A stretch of DNA of 64,000 bases, taken from positions 62,001-126,000 of the forward strand of contig NZ_JALPVJ010000008.1 of NCBI RefSeq assembly GCF_023544445.1, in the 5' to 3' direction. This DNA is from Actinoplanes sp. M2I2. Lineage in GTDB: Bacteria > Actinomycetota > Actinomycetes > Mycobacteriales > Micromonosporaceae. Each line of letters begins with the position of its first letter. Within the stretch, counting starts at the first letter, position 1. The notes below the pieces were generated by a model. It saw nothing but the letters and a program-made list of their open reading frames with translations, was not told the DNA's origin and did no database searches. Position numbers and translations under genes: made by a program. Below, piece by piece: positions 7,086 through 20,283 of the stretch.

Positions 7086-8617
7086 AGGCGGCCACCGTCC
7101 TCGTCGTGGACGACAGTGCGACCAAGCGCTATCTGCTGGTCAGCTGGCTGACCCGGGCCGGCTTCACGGTGCATCAGGCCGAAACCGGCGGCGAGGCGTT
7201 GCGGGTGCTGCCGGGCTCCGACGTCGAACTCGTGGTCCTCGACGTCAAGCTGCCCGACATGAGCGGTTTCGACGTCTGCGAGAGGATCAAGACCGATCCC
7301 GTGTACGGGTCCTTGCCCGTCATTCACGTGTCGGCCCACGCCGTCGACGTCGTCGACCGTACGCAGGGCCTGAACCGGGGCGCCGACGCCTACCTCGTGG
7401 AGCCGATCGAGCCCGACGAGCTGATCGCCACCGCCCAGGCCGTGCTGCGCTACTACTCGGCCCGGCGGCGGGCCGAGTCGCTGGCCGAGCGCATGGTCCG
7501 GCTGGCCGAGGCGACCCTCGCGATCAACACCTCGACCACGCTGACCGGTCTGCTCGAGGCGGCGGCGGCCGGTGCGCACCAGATCTTCGGCGGTCCGGCC
7601 GTGGTGCTCACCGAGACGGCCGAAGGCGAGGGCGTGGCCGTGGTGGGCTCACCCCCGGCCGTACGCCCGTGGGCCCTCCCGCCGGAAAGCGTCGCGGTCG
7701 GCTCGGTGGTGCGCACCGACGACGCCGCCAACTGGGACGTCGTCACCTGGCCCGAGGGCGAGTCGGTGACGGTCGCCGCCGCGAGGCTCCGCCCGGATCG
7801 GCCGCCGGTCTATGTCGCCGTGCCCACCAGCAGCCAGAACCCGGGCTTCCCGGTGCTGCGCCAGCTCTCCCAGACGGTGGCCGCAGCGGTCGAGGCCCAA
7901 CGCTCGTACGACGAGGAGCACCGCATCGCGGTCACCCTGCAGCGCAGCCTGCTGCAGTCGCGACTGCCCGAGGTGCCCGGGGTCGAGCTCGCGATGCGCT
8001 ACGAGCCGGCGGGCGCGCAGACCGAGGTGGGCGGCGACTTCTACGAGCTCACGATGCTCGACGGCCGGCTGCTGGTGGCGATCGGCGACGTCGCCGGCCA
8101 CTCGTTGCACGCCGCCACGGTGATGGCCGAGGTGCGGCACGCCGTCCGGGCGTACGCGGTGGAGGGCCATCCCCCGGGCACCGTGCTCAAGCTGGTCAAC
8201 CACTTCATGCGAACCGTGCTGCCGGCCGACTCGGCCACGATCTGCCTGCTCACCCTGGAGCCGGCGACCGGCGAGGTGCGGATGGCCAGCGCCGGGCACC
8301 TGCCGCCGCTGCTGCACACCGACGAGGGTGTCCGCTACATCGAGCCGCACGGCCCGCTTCTCGGCATCAACGCGCCCCGCCCCGGCGACTTCGACTTCGT
8401 GCTGCCGCCGGGCGGGACGCTCGTGCTCTACACCGACGGCCTGGTCGAGCGCCGGGACGCCGACATCGACGTCGGCCTGGCCGCATTGGCCAAGGCGGCC
8501 TCGACGGTCGAGTCCAACCTGGACGCCTTCACCCGCCGGCTGATGACCGAGCTCGGCGGCGCCGGGCACCAGGCGGACGACACCGCCATCGTCGCCCTGC
8601 GCCGCTGCCCGGGCTGA
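7082..8617 (+). CDS. Receiver-GAF-SpoIIE phosphatase (RsbU-like output)
   Basis: The 511-residue protein has a receiver domain (residues 4-120), a GAF-like sensor (about 145-285) and a SpoIIE/PP2C phosphatase (about 300-508). Phosphatase motifs are VGGDFYE, AIGDVAGH, SAGHLPPLL, LYTDGLVE and ADDTAIVAL. The receiver has the acidic pair Asp10/Asp11 and the phosphoacceptor Asp54. The normally invariant lysine near the C-terminus is Glu107 (YLVEP instead of YLVKP), which should weaken phosphorylation-driven switching. This is the natural candidate for the phosphatase that dephosphorylates an anti-sigma antagonist at the end of the cascade. It is the last gene of the rsb operon; the convergent oligopeptidase ends four bases away. 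Confidence 0.9.
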   Translation: MKAATVLVVDDSATKRYLLVSWLTRAGFTVHQAETGGEALRVLPGSDVELVVLDVKLPDMSGFDVCERIKTDPVYGSLPVIHVSAHAVDVVDRTQGLNRGADAYLVEPIEPDELIATAQAVLRYYSARRRAESLAERMVRLAEATLAINTSTTLTGLLEAAAAGAHQIFGGPAVVLTETAEGEGVAVVGSPPAVRPWALPPESVAVGSVVRTDDAANWDVVTWPEGESVTVAAARLRPDRPPVYVAVPTSSQNPGFPVLRQLSQTVAAAVEAQRSYDEEHRIAVTLQRSLLQSRLPEVPGVELAMRYEPAGAQTEVGGDFYELTMLDGRLLVAIGDVAGHSLHAATVMAEVRHAVRAYAVEGHPPGTVLKLVNHFMRTVLPADSATICLLTLEPATGEVRMASAGHLPPLLHTDEGVRYIEPHGPLLGINAPRPGDFDFVLPPGGTLVLYTDGLVERRDADIDVGLAALAKAASTVESNLDAFTRRLMTELGGAGHQADDTAIVALRRCPG

Positions 8618-8621
8618 GCCG

Positions 8622-10709
8622 CTAAGCCGTCAGGCCGACGACGTCGAGGGTCCAGGCCAGGACGAAGGCCTCTTCCTTCCAGGCGTCGTAGCGGCCGCTC
8701 GGGCCCGCGTGGCCGGCGCCCATCTCGGTCTTCAGCAGATAGTCGCCGTCGGGAGCCACGGCCCGCAGGCGGGCGACCCACTTGGCCGGCTCGTGGAAGC
8801 CCACCCGGGTGTCGTTCAGGCTGGTCATGGCCAGGATGCGCGGGTAGGGGAGCTTCGCGACGTTCTCGTACGGGCTGTACGACTTCATGTACGCGTACAC
8901 GTCGGCCGATTCGATCGGGTTGCCCCACTCCTCCCACTCGGTGACCGTGAGCGGCAGCGACGGGTCGAGGATGGTGTTGAGCGGGTCGGCGAACGGCACC
9001 TCGGCGACGATGCCGGCGAACTCCTCCGGAGCGAGGTTGGCAACCGCGCCCATCAGCAGGCCACCGGCCGAGCCGCCCCGGGCGACCAGCCGCTGCGGCG
9101 ACGTCCAGCCCTCGCGCACGAGCGCCTGCGCGCACGCCACGAAGTCGGTGAACGTGTTCCGCTTGGCCAGCAGCTTGCCCTCCTCGTACCACCGCCGGCC
9201 CATCTCACCGCCGCCGCGCACGTGCGCGATGGCATAGACGACACCGCGGTCGAGCAGCGAGAGGCGGGCGATCGAGAAGTACGGGTCGATGCTGGTCTCG
9301 TACGAGCCGTAGCCGTAGAGCAGCGCCGGGGCGGTGCCGTCGCGGGGCGTGTCCTTGCGCGCGACGACCGAGATCGGCACCCGCGTGCCGTCCGGCGCCG
9401 TCGCCCACTCGCGGAACTGCTCGTAGTCGCCGGGCTCGTAGCCGCCCAGCACCGGCCGCTGCTTGCGAAGCACCATCGAACGGGTCACCAGATCGACGTC
9501 GTAGACCGAATCGGGGGTGACCATCGAGGCGTAGCTGATGCGCACGGTCGCGGTGTCGTACTCGGGGTTGCCCGCCAGGCCGACGTTGTAGATCGGCTCG
9601 GGGAACTCCATCTCGTACGAGTCGGTGCTGCCGTCGCCCATCACCCGCAGCGCGGTCAGGCCGTCGCGCCGCTGCGAGATCACCAGGTGCCGCGTGAAGG
9701 CGTCGACCGACTCCAGGCGCGTGCCCGGCTCGTGCGGGATCAGCTCGATCCAGTCGCCGGGAGCGTCGGCCGACGTGTAGGCCAGGGCGAAGTCCTCGGC
9801 GTCACGGTTGTGCAGCACGAGGAAGCGGTGGCCGTGGTGCTCGATGGAGTATTCGACGCCGTGCTCGCGCGGGGCGATCACGACGGGCTCGGCCTCGGGC
9901 GTCTCGGCCGGAATGACCCGTACCTCGGAGGTGATCTTGCTCGACGCCTCGATGACGAGGAACTTCTCGCTGCGGGTGAGCCCCACGCCGACCCAGAAGC
10001 GCTCGTCGGGCTCCTCGAAGACGATCACGTCCTCGCCGGCCGGGCGGCCGATCCGGTGGCGCCACACCCGGTAGGGGCGCCAGGCCTCGTCGACCGTGGT
10101 GTAGAACAGCGCGCTGCCGTCGGCCGACCAGGCGCTGCCGTAGGACGTGCCGGGCACCTCGTCGGCGAGCACCTCGCCGGTGCGCAGATCCTTGACGCGC
10201 AGCGTGAACCGCTCGTCGCCGGCGAAGTCGGTGGAGTAGGCCAGCCAGTTGCCGTCGACGCTCAGGTCGAAGGTGCCCAGCGCGAAGAAGTCCTTGCCCT
10301 CGGCGAGCGCGTTGCCGTCGAGCAGCACCTGCTCACCGGCCGGCTCGCCGGCGTCGATCGAGGGCGGGTCGGTCTCACCCGGGCGGACCGGCACGCGGCA
10401 GGAGATGCCGTACTGCTTGCCCTCCTCGGTGCGCGTGTAATACCAGTACCCGCCCTTGCGGCTGGGCACCGAGAGGTCGGTCTCCCGCGTCCGGCTCTTG
10501 ATCTCGTTGAAGATCGTGTCCCGCAGCCCGCTGAGGTGCGCCGTCGCCCGGTCGGTGAAAGAGTTCTCAGACTCCAGGTAGGCGACCGTCCGGGGGTCGT
10601 CCTTGTCGATCAGCCACGCGTACTCGTCGGTGACGGTGTCGCCGTGAAAGGTGCGCTCGTGGGTGCCCTGCTCGGCGGTGGGTGGGCTGTCGGCAATCGG
10701 GTTTGTCAC
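8622..10709 (-). CDS. ptrB: Oligopeptidase B (S9A prolyl-oligopeptidase family)
   Basis: The 695-residue serine peptidase cleaves short peptides after basic residues in the cytoplasm. A seven-bladed propeller fills about residues 70-400. The alpha/beta-hydrolase domain follows, with LLYGYGSYE, the nucleophile Ser in RGGSAGGLLMGA, the Asp in SLNDTRVGF and the His in GAGHAGPSGRYD. The DYEQFREWATAPDGTRVPIS linker is typical of the family. No signal peptide is present. I chose the GTG at 10709; the frame continues far upstream but would run into the divergent FAD gene. The gene is convergent with the rsb operon with only four bases between the stops. Confidence 0.92.
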   Translation of the reverse strand: MTNPIADSPPTAEQGTHERTFHGDTVTDEYAWLIDKDDPRTVAYLESENSFTDRATAHLSGLRDTIFNEIKSRTRETDLSVPSRKGGYWYYTRTEEGKQYGISCRVPVRPGETDPPSIDAGEPAGEQVLLDGNALAEGKDFFALGTFDLSVDGNWLAYSTDFAGDERFTLRVKDLRTGEVLADEVPGTSYGSAWSADGSALFYTTVDEAWRPYRVWRHRIGRPAGEDVIVFEEPDERFWVGVGLTRSEKFLVIEASSKITSEVRVIPAETPEAEPVVIAPREHGVEYSIEHHGHRFLVLHNRDAEDFALAYTSADAPGDWIELIPHEPGTRLESVDAFTRHLVISQRRDGLTALRVMGDGSTDSYEMEFPEPIYNVGLAGNPEYDTATVRISYASMVTPDSVYDVDLVTRSMVLRKQRPVLGGYEPGDYEQFREWATAPDGTRVPISVVARKDTPRDGTAPALLYGYGSYETSIDPYFSIARLSLLDRGVVYAIAHVRGGGEMGRRWYEEGKLLAKRNTFTDFVACAQALVREGWTSPQRLVARGGSAGGLLMGAVANLAPEEFAGIVAEVPFADPLNTILDPSLPLTVTEWEEWGNPIESADVYAYMKSYSPYENVAKLPYPRILAMTSLNDTRVGFHEPAKWVARLRAVAPDGDYLLKTEMGAGHAGPSGRYDAWKEEAFVLAWTLDVVGLTA

Positions 10710-10778
10710 CGGCCCTACGTTACCGGGCGGTCCGGTTTCCCCGACTTCTTTACTTCTTGCGGGCCGGACCTCGGCTAT

Positions 10779-10794
10779 TCGAACACGTGTACGA
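10779..10794 (+). promoter_or_regulatory. LexA-like box, one mismatch to consensus
   Basis: TCGAACACGTGTACGA matches the actinobacterial SOS consensus at all but one position (A for T in the right half). A TACGAT hexamer (10790-10795), a good actinobacterial -10, overlaps its right arm. It lies 57 bases upstream of the flavin oxidase start. No clear -35 is visible. The site could instead serve an unrelated regulator that reads the ACACGTGT core. Confidence 0.45.
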
Positions 10795-10850
10795 TATGCC
10801 AGAGTGGACGATCTTCGGCGGACACGACCTTCGACGACGTGGAGCAGGGC

Positions 10851-12017
10851 GTGAGTGATCGCGACGGGACTGATGGTGTTCGCGGCGGGACCGATCAGGT
10901 GCTCAGCGCGCTTGTGGACATCTGCGGGCCCGACTACGCGCGCGTCGCCCGGTCGATCGACACCGTCGGTGGCCGTCGGGTGGGTCATGTCGCGGTGCCG
11001 GCCACCCCGCCGGCCGTCGCCGACACGCTGCGCCTGGCCGCCGAGCGGGGGCTCCGTTCCCGTACGCGCGGCAGCGGCTCCAAGCTCGGCTGGGGTAAGC
11101 CCGGCGACCCTGTCGACCTGCTGATCGACACCGGCCGGCTGAATGGTCTGTGGAATCACGACGTCGGCCGGGGCACGGTCGAGGTGGCCACCGGCACACC
11201 GGTCCGGGCGCTGCAGGCCGCGCTGGCACTGCAAGGGCAGCGGCTGCCGGTCGATCCGCCGTCCCGCACGGCCACCGTCGGCGGCGTGCTCGCGGTGAAC
11301 GAGTCGGGCCCGCTGCGCCATCGATCCGGCCCGCCGGCCGCGTGGGTGACCAGCGTGGCCTACGTGGATCGGGACGGTCGGATCGCCGAGTCCGACGGCG
11401 AGGACGGGCGCCCCGGGCTGGCCGAGATCGACGGCGTGATCACCGCGGCGGCGCTGCGCCTCGAGCCGCTGCCCCAGGCCCGGCGCTGGGTCGGCATCAC
11501 GCTGCCCACCCCGCTGCAGCTGGGCGAGCTGACCGGTCCGGCCGGCGAGCTCGAGCCCAGCGCGATCGAGGTCGATCTGCCGGCCGGCGGCCGGGGCGGC
11601 ACCCTGGCCGTGCTCTTCGAGGGTCTCGAGGCGTCGGCCGTCGAGCGGGCCGAGCGGCTGGCCCTGGTGTGGGGCGCCGGGGCGGTGGTCACGCCGATCG
11701 CGCCGCCGTGGTGGGGCACCTACCCGTTCGGGCGCGACGACGTGGCGCTGCGGCTCGCGGTGTCGGCCGCCGATCTGCCCGCGATGCTCTACGCGCTGGG
11801 CGACGCGGCCGGCGGCCCGGTGCCGGTGCGCGGGTCGGCCGGGCTCGGCAGCGTGCACGCCGTGCTTCCCGGCCGGGTGGAGCCGGCCCGGGTCACCACG
11901 ATCATCGACAGCTTGCGGCACGTGCTGCTGGCCCGGGGCGGCCGTGCCGTCGTCGTGTCGGCTCCGCCCGAGCTGGCCCGCGAGATCGAGATGGCGGGCC
12001 GGCTCGACTTCTTCTGA
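10851..12017 (+). CDS. FAD-binding oxidase/oxidoreductase (GlcE-like)
   Basis: The 388-residue protein resembles PCMH-type FAD-binding oxidases related to the GlcE subunit of glycolate oxidase. The FAD-binding half has PATPPAVADTLRLAAERGL, GSGSKLGWGKPGD, DLLIDTGRLNGLWNHDVGRG and the RTATVGGVLAVNESGPLRH loop. The C-terminal half is shorter than in full vanillyl-alcohol-oxidase family enzymes. The substrate cannot be read from the sequence. The GTG at 10851 has GGAG six bases upstream. A near-consensus SOS box overlaps a possible -10 upstream. The gene is divergent from oligopeptidase B. Confidence 0.82.
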   Translation: MSDRDGTDGVRGGTDQVLSALVDICGPDYARVARSIDTVGGRRVGHVAVPATPPAVADTLRLAAERGLRSRTRGSGSKLGWGKPGDPVDLLIDTGRLNGLWNHDVGRGTVEVATGTPVRALQAALALQGQRLPVDPPSRTATVGGVLAVNESGPLRHRSGPPAAWVTSVAYVDRDGRIAESDGEDGRPGLAEIDGVITAAALRLEPLPQARRWVGITLPTPLQLGELTGPAGELEPSAIEVDLPAGGRGGTLAVLFEGLEASAVERAERLALVWGAGAVVTPIAPPWWGTYPFGRDDVALRLAVSAADLPAMLYALGDAAGGPVPVRGSAGLGSVHAVLPGRVEPARVTTIIDSLRHVLLARGGRAVVVSAPPELAREIEMAGRLDFF

Positions 12018-12073
12018 CCGGCCGGCCGGGCGTCGGTCCGTGGGCGCGTCGGTTCGCGGCGCGTCGGTCGGCA

Positions 12074-12095
12074 GGGCGGCGGTTCAGTGCCGCCC
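12074..12095. terminator. Bidirectional hairpin terminator
   Basis: A perfect 7-bp stem (arms 12074-12080 and 12089-12095, GGGCGGC paired with GCCGCCC) encloses an 8-base loop. It sits between the convergent FAD oxidase and DHFR-like genes. There is no T-run, as is common in high-GC actinobacteria. Confidence 0.5.
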
Positions 12096-12106
12096 GGCGG
12101 CCCGGG

Positions 12107-12715
12107 TCAGTGCAGGACGGCGTAGCGGTGGTCGGCCACCGGGTGCCGGCCGGGCAGGGGCTCGTTGCCGACGGCGTAGGTCAGGTAGGCGAAGCGGCCG
12201 ATCTGCGCGGTGCCGGTGAGAGCCAGGTGCTGCGCCGTCAGATGGCGGGGCAGCAGCGGGGCGCCGCCGCCCAGCACGACCGGCGCGATCCCGAGGATGA
12301 TCTCGTCGAGCAGGCCCTGGTCGACGAACTGTCCGACCAGGTCGCCACCGCCCACCAGCCACACGTTCTTGCCCTTGGCGGCCACCAGCATCGCCTCGTG
12401 CACGCGCTTCACGTCACCGCTGACCATGAAGATGTTGGCGTCGGGGACCAGCGGCAGCTCACGGTTGGCGAAGACCCAGCACGGGGCGTCGCCGTAGAGG
12501 TCGTGCCAGTTCTGCGGCTCGGCCAGCACGTTGTCGTTCTTCAGCACCCATTCGTAGGTGTTCGCGCCCATGGCGAACGCGCCGACCCCCGCGAAGAAGC
12601 CGCCGAAGGGGTTCTCGTTGCCCCCGTCGACGTCGAAGAGCCACTCCAGCGAGTTGTTCTCGTCGGCGATGAAGCCGTCGATGCTCGTCGCCGTGTAGTA
12701 CTGAGTTTTCGCCAT
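12107..12715 (-). CDS. Dihydrofolate-reductase-fold protein (RibD C-terminal type)
   Basis: The 202-residue protein has the fold of DHFR and the reductase domain of RibD. Motifs are YYTATSIDGFIADENNSLEWLF at the start, GANTYEWVL, VWLVGGGDLVGQFVDQGLLDEI and LGGGAPLLP near the end. The GGG motif binds the nicotinamide cofactor in this family. Most members are uncharacterised and are not true folate enzymes; the substrate here is unknown. The start at 12715 (MAKTQYY) is preferred; an ATG four codons upstream is also in frame. The phosphatase gene ends about 50 bases to the right on the same strand. Confidence 0.82.
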   Translation of the reverse strand: MAKTQYYTATSIDGFIADENNSLEWLFDVDGGNENPFGGFFAGVGAFAMGANTYEWVLKNDNVLAEPQNWHDLYGDAPCWVFANRELPLVPDANIFMVSGDVKRVHEAMLVAAKGKNVWLVGGGDLVGQFVDQGLLDEIILGIAPVVLGGGAPLLPRHLTAQHLALTGTAQIGRFAYLTYAVGNEPLPGRHPVADHRYAVLH

Positions 12716-12765
12716 GACAAACACCATGCCACGAAATAGTCGGGCGAAAGGGGCGATTTGCCGGG

Positions 12766-14805
12766 TCAGGCGTCGTTGCGGAGCACCAGGATCGCGATGT
12801 CGTCGCGAGGTTCCTCGACCGAGAAGTTGATCGTGGTCGAGCGCAGCCGGGCGGCCATCACCTCGGCCGGATACCCGGCCAGTGGCCCGGCCGCGTCGCG
12901 CAGGCGGCCGGTGCCGAAGAGCTCGCGCCCGCGCCGGCGCTCGGTCACGCCGTCGGTGTAGAAGATGAGCGAGTCGCCCGGTTGCAGCCGCACCTCGACG
13001 TCGGGCGAGGTGATCGACTCGAGCAGGCCGAGGGCCGTGCCCCCCTCGCCGACGAAGGCTGTCTTGCCGTCCGCGTGCACCAGGACCGCGCGGTCGTGAC
13101 CGGCCAGGTGCAGGCCGACCTTGAGTACGCCGTCCGTCGCCCGGCTGACCTCGGCCATCGCCAGCGTGCAGTAACGCCCGCCGCCCCGCTGGACCAGCGT
13201 CTTGTTGACCCGGCAGAGGATCTCGGTCATCGGCTTGCCGTCGTCGACGAGGATGCGGATCACGTCGCGTACGAGACCGGTCACCGTGGCCGCCTGCACC
13301 CCCTTGCCCGAGACGTCGCCGACGACGACCACCCACGTGTCCGGCCCGGAGGGCACGACGTCGTAGAAGTCACCGCCGACCTCGGAGCCCGTCGGCACGT
13401 ACTCGGCGGCGAAGCCGATGCCCTCGACCTTGGGCAGCGCCGGGGGCAGCAGCGAGGCCTGGAGCGTCCGGGCGACCTTGTGCCGCTCGTCGTGGATGCG
13501 GGCGTTGTCGATCGCCAGGGCCGCGCGCCGGGCGACGTCCTCCAGCACCGCCACCTCGTCGGCGTCGTGCCGGATGCGGTGGTGCCGGCCCACGGCGAGC
13601 GTGCCCAGCCGGGTGCCCCGGGCGACCAGCGGCACCGCGAAGCCCTCGGTCGGCGCGCCCAGCATCACCTGGGTGCCGAGGCGCGACGCCTCCTCGAGCC
13701 GGGCCAGGATCGCGTCGGGGCCGGTCTCGGCCAGCGTCTCGTGCAGCTGGGGCAGCATGGCCTCGTCGGCGTGGGTGGCCGCCGCGAGCTGCAGCCGGCC
13801 CCACGCGTCGGTGGTGTGGACCGCGCACCACTGGCCCAGTCGCGGCACCACGAGCTGCGGGATCAGGGCCATCGTGAGGTTGACGTCGAGCGACTGGGCG
13901 AGCAGCTCGCTCGCCTCGGCCAGGAACGTCAGCCAGGCCTGGCGGCGCAGATCGGTGCGGCGCAGGCGGTCGTTCTCCAGATACAGCGAGAAGCGTTCGG
14001 CGACCAGCGTGGCCAGCGGCTGGGCGTAGCCGATGGGGGAGGCGTCGAGCTCGAGCTCGCCCGAGTAGGGCCGCTGCATCGACAGCGGCACCCGGATCGT
14101 GTCGGCGTCGTCGCGCGGCGCCCGGCCGTAGCGGGCCAGCAGCTGGCGGCCGCCGCCGTCGCCGCGGTCGAGCCGGATCACCCCGCCGGCGGCGCCGGTC
14201 AGCCGGGCCAGCTGGGCGAGCAGATCGGCGGCGAACTCGGCCACCCCCTCCTCGGACTGCCGCTCGGGGGTGACCTGCAACAGCGTGGAGAGCGCGCCGA
14301 CGCTCGGGGTGCCCGTCTCGATCGCGTTCACCGCCGCCGGCACGACCGCCGAGGACGTCCCGGCGGATTCGCCCTCGAGCCGGAACCAGACCCCCTTGCC
14401 GGTGCCCTCGTGAACCGTGCCCCACCGGCGGGCGAAATGATCGACCAGCAGCAGGCCACGCCCGCGCTCGGCGACCTCGCCGATGTCGACGCTCTCGTTG
14501 CGCGGGCCGACGGCGAGCTGCTCGACCGGGCCGGGCGCGAAGTCGGTGACCGTCACGGTGAGCCCGCTCGGGTCGGCTCGCACCTCGATGTCGAGCTCGG
14601 TGTTCGCGTGCACCACCGCGTTGGTCGACAGCTCCGTCGTCAGGAGCAGCGCCTCGTTGAGCAGGGAATCGAGCCCGGCCTCCTCGAGCACGGAGCGCAC
14701 CAGGGCACGCGCCGCCGCGGGGGTGCGCCGGTCGTTGGGCAGCCGGACGCGGCGGAGCAGTCCACCCGCCGGGGTGTCCGAGATCGCATCGGCCTCCACT
14801 GACAC
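12766..14805 (-). CDS. RsbW-like ATPase, GAF pair and SpoIIE phosphatase fusion
   Basis: The 679-residue protein combines an N-terminal anti-sigma-type GHKL ATPase (about residues 15-140; [14 protein letters not shown], then RGRGLLLVD), two GAF-like regions (about 180-300 and 310-450) and a C-terminal SpoIIE/PP2C phosphatase (about 465-675; [42 protein letters not shown]). Proteins of this kind sense small ligands through GAF and control STAS antagonists by dephosphorylation. It can in principle both phosphorylate and dephosphorylate a STAS protein. The GTG at 14805 has AGGAGAGG eight bases upstream. The gene is divergent from the multi-HAMP kinase, and the shared promoter region carries an 8-bp inverted repeat. 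Confidence 0.9.
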   Translation of the reverse strand: MSVEADAISDTPAGGLLRRVRLPNDRRTPAAARALVRSVLEEAGLDSLLNEALLLTTELSTNAVVHANTELDIEVRADPSGLTVTVTDFAPGPVEQLAVGPRNESVDIGEVAERGRGLLLVDHFARRWGTVHEGTGKGVWFRLEGESAGTSSAVVPAAVNAIETGTPSVGALSTLLQVTPERQSEEGVAEFAADLLAQLARLTGAAGGVIRLDRGDGGGRQLLARYGRAPRDDADTIRVPLSMQRPYSGELELDASPIGYAQPLATLVAERFSLYLENDRLRRTDLRRQAWLTFLAEASELLAQSLDVNLTMALIPQLVVPRLGQWCAVHTTDAWGRLQLAAATHADEAMLPQLHETLAETGPDAILARLEEASRLGTQVMLGAPTEGFAVPLVARGTRLGTLAVGRHHRIRHDADEVAVLEDVARRAALAIDNARIHDERHKVARTLQASLLPPALPKVEGIGFAAEYVPTGSEVGGDFYDVVPSGPDTWVVVVGDVSGKGVQAATVTGLVRDVIRILVDDGKPMTEILCRVNKTLVQRGGGRYCTLAMAEVSRATDGVLKVGLHLAGHDRAVLVHADGKTAFVGEGGTALGLLESITSPDVEVRLQPGDSLIFYTDGVTERRRGRELFGTGRLRDAAGPLAGYPAEVMAARLRSTTINFSVEEPRDDIAILVLRNDA

Positions 14806-14846
14806 GCATGCATCCTCTCCTGTCGGTGGGCCTGTGCACAAAGTCG

Positions 14847-14876
14847 TCTCTCGCATTGACCCGGTCGGGCGAGAGA
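14847..14876. promoter_or_regulatory. Inverted repeat in divergent promoter region
   Basis: Perfect 8-bp arms (TCTCTCGC at 14847-14854 and GCGAGAGA at 14869-14876) flank 14 bases that include TTGACC. It lies between the divergent phosphatase and multi-HAMP kinase genes, about 40 bases from each start. A shared operator is the likeliest reading; a transcript hairpin is possible. Confidence 0.45.
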
Positions 14877-14918
14877 GGATGGGGGGCCCACCAAGGATGG
14901 ACAGCGAGTGAGGACAGC

Positions 14919-19325
<4,407 letters not shown>

Positions 19326-19383
19326 GCCGGGTCCGGTCCGGTGGACCTGATCTGTTCGAGACAGCCGACGGAAAGGACGGGGT

Positions 19384-19932
19384 GTGGCTGAGCGCGCGAA
19401 GGCCCTGCTGGTCGACGACCGCAGGGACAACCTGCTGGCGCTGGAGGCGATCCTGCAGGGCCTGCCGGTGACGGCGGTGGCCGTCGAGAGCGGCGAGGCC
19501 GCGCTCAAGCAGCTGCTCACCGACGATTTCGCGGTGATCCTGCTCGACGCGCAGATGCCCAACATGGACGGCTTCGAGACGGCCAGCCACATCAAGCGGC
19601 GCGAACGCACCCGGCACGTGCCGATCCTGTTCCTCACCGCCGCCGACCGCGATGCCCAGCTCGCGCTGCGGGGCTACGCGGTCGGCGCGGTGGACTACCT
19701 GACCAAGCCGTTCGACCCGTGGGTGCTGCGGGCCAAGGTCAATATCTTTGTCGAGCTCTGGAACAAGACCCAGCAGCTCAAGGCCCAGGCCGAGGCGACC
19801 CGTGAGCGCGAGGCGCAGTGGCAGCGGCTCACCGAGACGGTCGACGAGGCGGCCCGGGTGCTGCGGGCCGGCGGCGACGAGGCCGGCGCCGAGGCGCTCG
19901 CCCTGCTCGAGAAGGCCCGCTGGGGCAGCTGA
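19384..19932 (+). CDS. Response regulator receiver with coiled-coil tail
   Basis: The 182-residue protein is a CheY-like receiver (about residues 5-125) with a VDDR acidic pair, phosphoacceptor Asp in LLDAQMP, a conserved Thr and the Lys of YLTKPF. The receiver is followed by a 55-residue helical tail (LKAQAEATREREAQWQRL) and no output domain. It follows the multi-HAMP hybrid kinase on the same strand at 58 bases, so it is likely to be phosphorylated by it and to pass the signal through protein contacts. The GTG start has GGAAAGG upstream. The gene ends three bases before the convergent thioredoxin gene. Confidence 0.88.
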   Translation: MAERAKALLVDDRRDNLLALEAILQGLPVTAVAVESGEAALKQLLTDDFAVILLDAQMPNMDGFETASHIKRRERTRHVPILFLTAADRDAQLALRGYAVGAVDYLTKPFDPWVLRAKVNIFVELWNKTQQLKAQAEATREREAQWQRLTETVDEAARVLRAGGDEAGAEALALLEKARWGS

Positions 19933-19935
19933 GGC

Positions 19936-20283
19936 TCAGACGTTGGCGTACGGCGTGAGCGCGTCCGAGAGAAGCTGCCGGAGCACCGACTTCGGGCGCG
20001 CCCCGACCAGCCGGCGCGTCACCACGCCGTTCTGGAAGATCAGCAGTGTCGGCAGCGACATGATCCCGTACTCCCGGGCGGTGCCGGGGTTCTCGTCGGC
20101 GTTCAGCGTGGTGATGAGCAGCCGTCCGGCGAACTCGGGCTGCAGCTCGGCCAGCGTGCGCGCCATCGGCCCGCACGGCGGGCACCACTCGGCCCAGACG
20201 TCGACGACGACCGGCATCCCGGCATCGCTGAGCGACGACGCGATGGTGGCATCGGTCAGGGCGGGCAGATCTGTGTGCGGCAT
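19936..20283 (-). CDS. trxA: Thioredoxin
   Basis: The 115-residue protein has the thioredoxin fold. The active site is WCPPC (WAEWCPPCGPM, about residues 33-43), a variant of the usual WCGPC, and the cis-Pro lies in MSLPTLLIFQNG. It should reduce protein disulfides in the cytoplasm. The extra proline in the active site raises the redox potential in known mutants, so it may be less reducing than the main thioredoxin. The start overlaps the end of the upstream merR-type gene by 28 bases on the same strand, so the two are co-transcribed and probably translationally coupled. Confidence 0.9.
   Translation of the reverse strand: MPHTDLPALTDATIASSLSDAGMPVVVDVWAEWCPPCGPMARTLAELQPEFAGRLLITTLNADENPGTAREYGIMSLPTLLIFQNGVVTRRLVGARPKSVLRQLLSDALTPYANV

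Noticed and set aside
9137..9151. GTGAACGTGTTCC motif resembling an SOS box
   Set aside because: It lies inside the oligopeptidase coding region and the flanking bases do not match the consensus.
8709..10850. Long plus-strand frame upstream of and continuous with the flavin oxidase
   Set aside because: It is the antisense of oligopeptidase B, whose motifs are clear; the oxidase has its own GTG and ribosome site at 10851.
19349..19364. Possible SOS box near the receiver gene (ATCTGTTCGA)
   Set aside because: Only the right half matches; the left half is GACCTG rather than TCGAAC.
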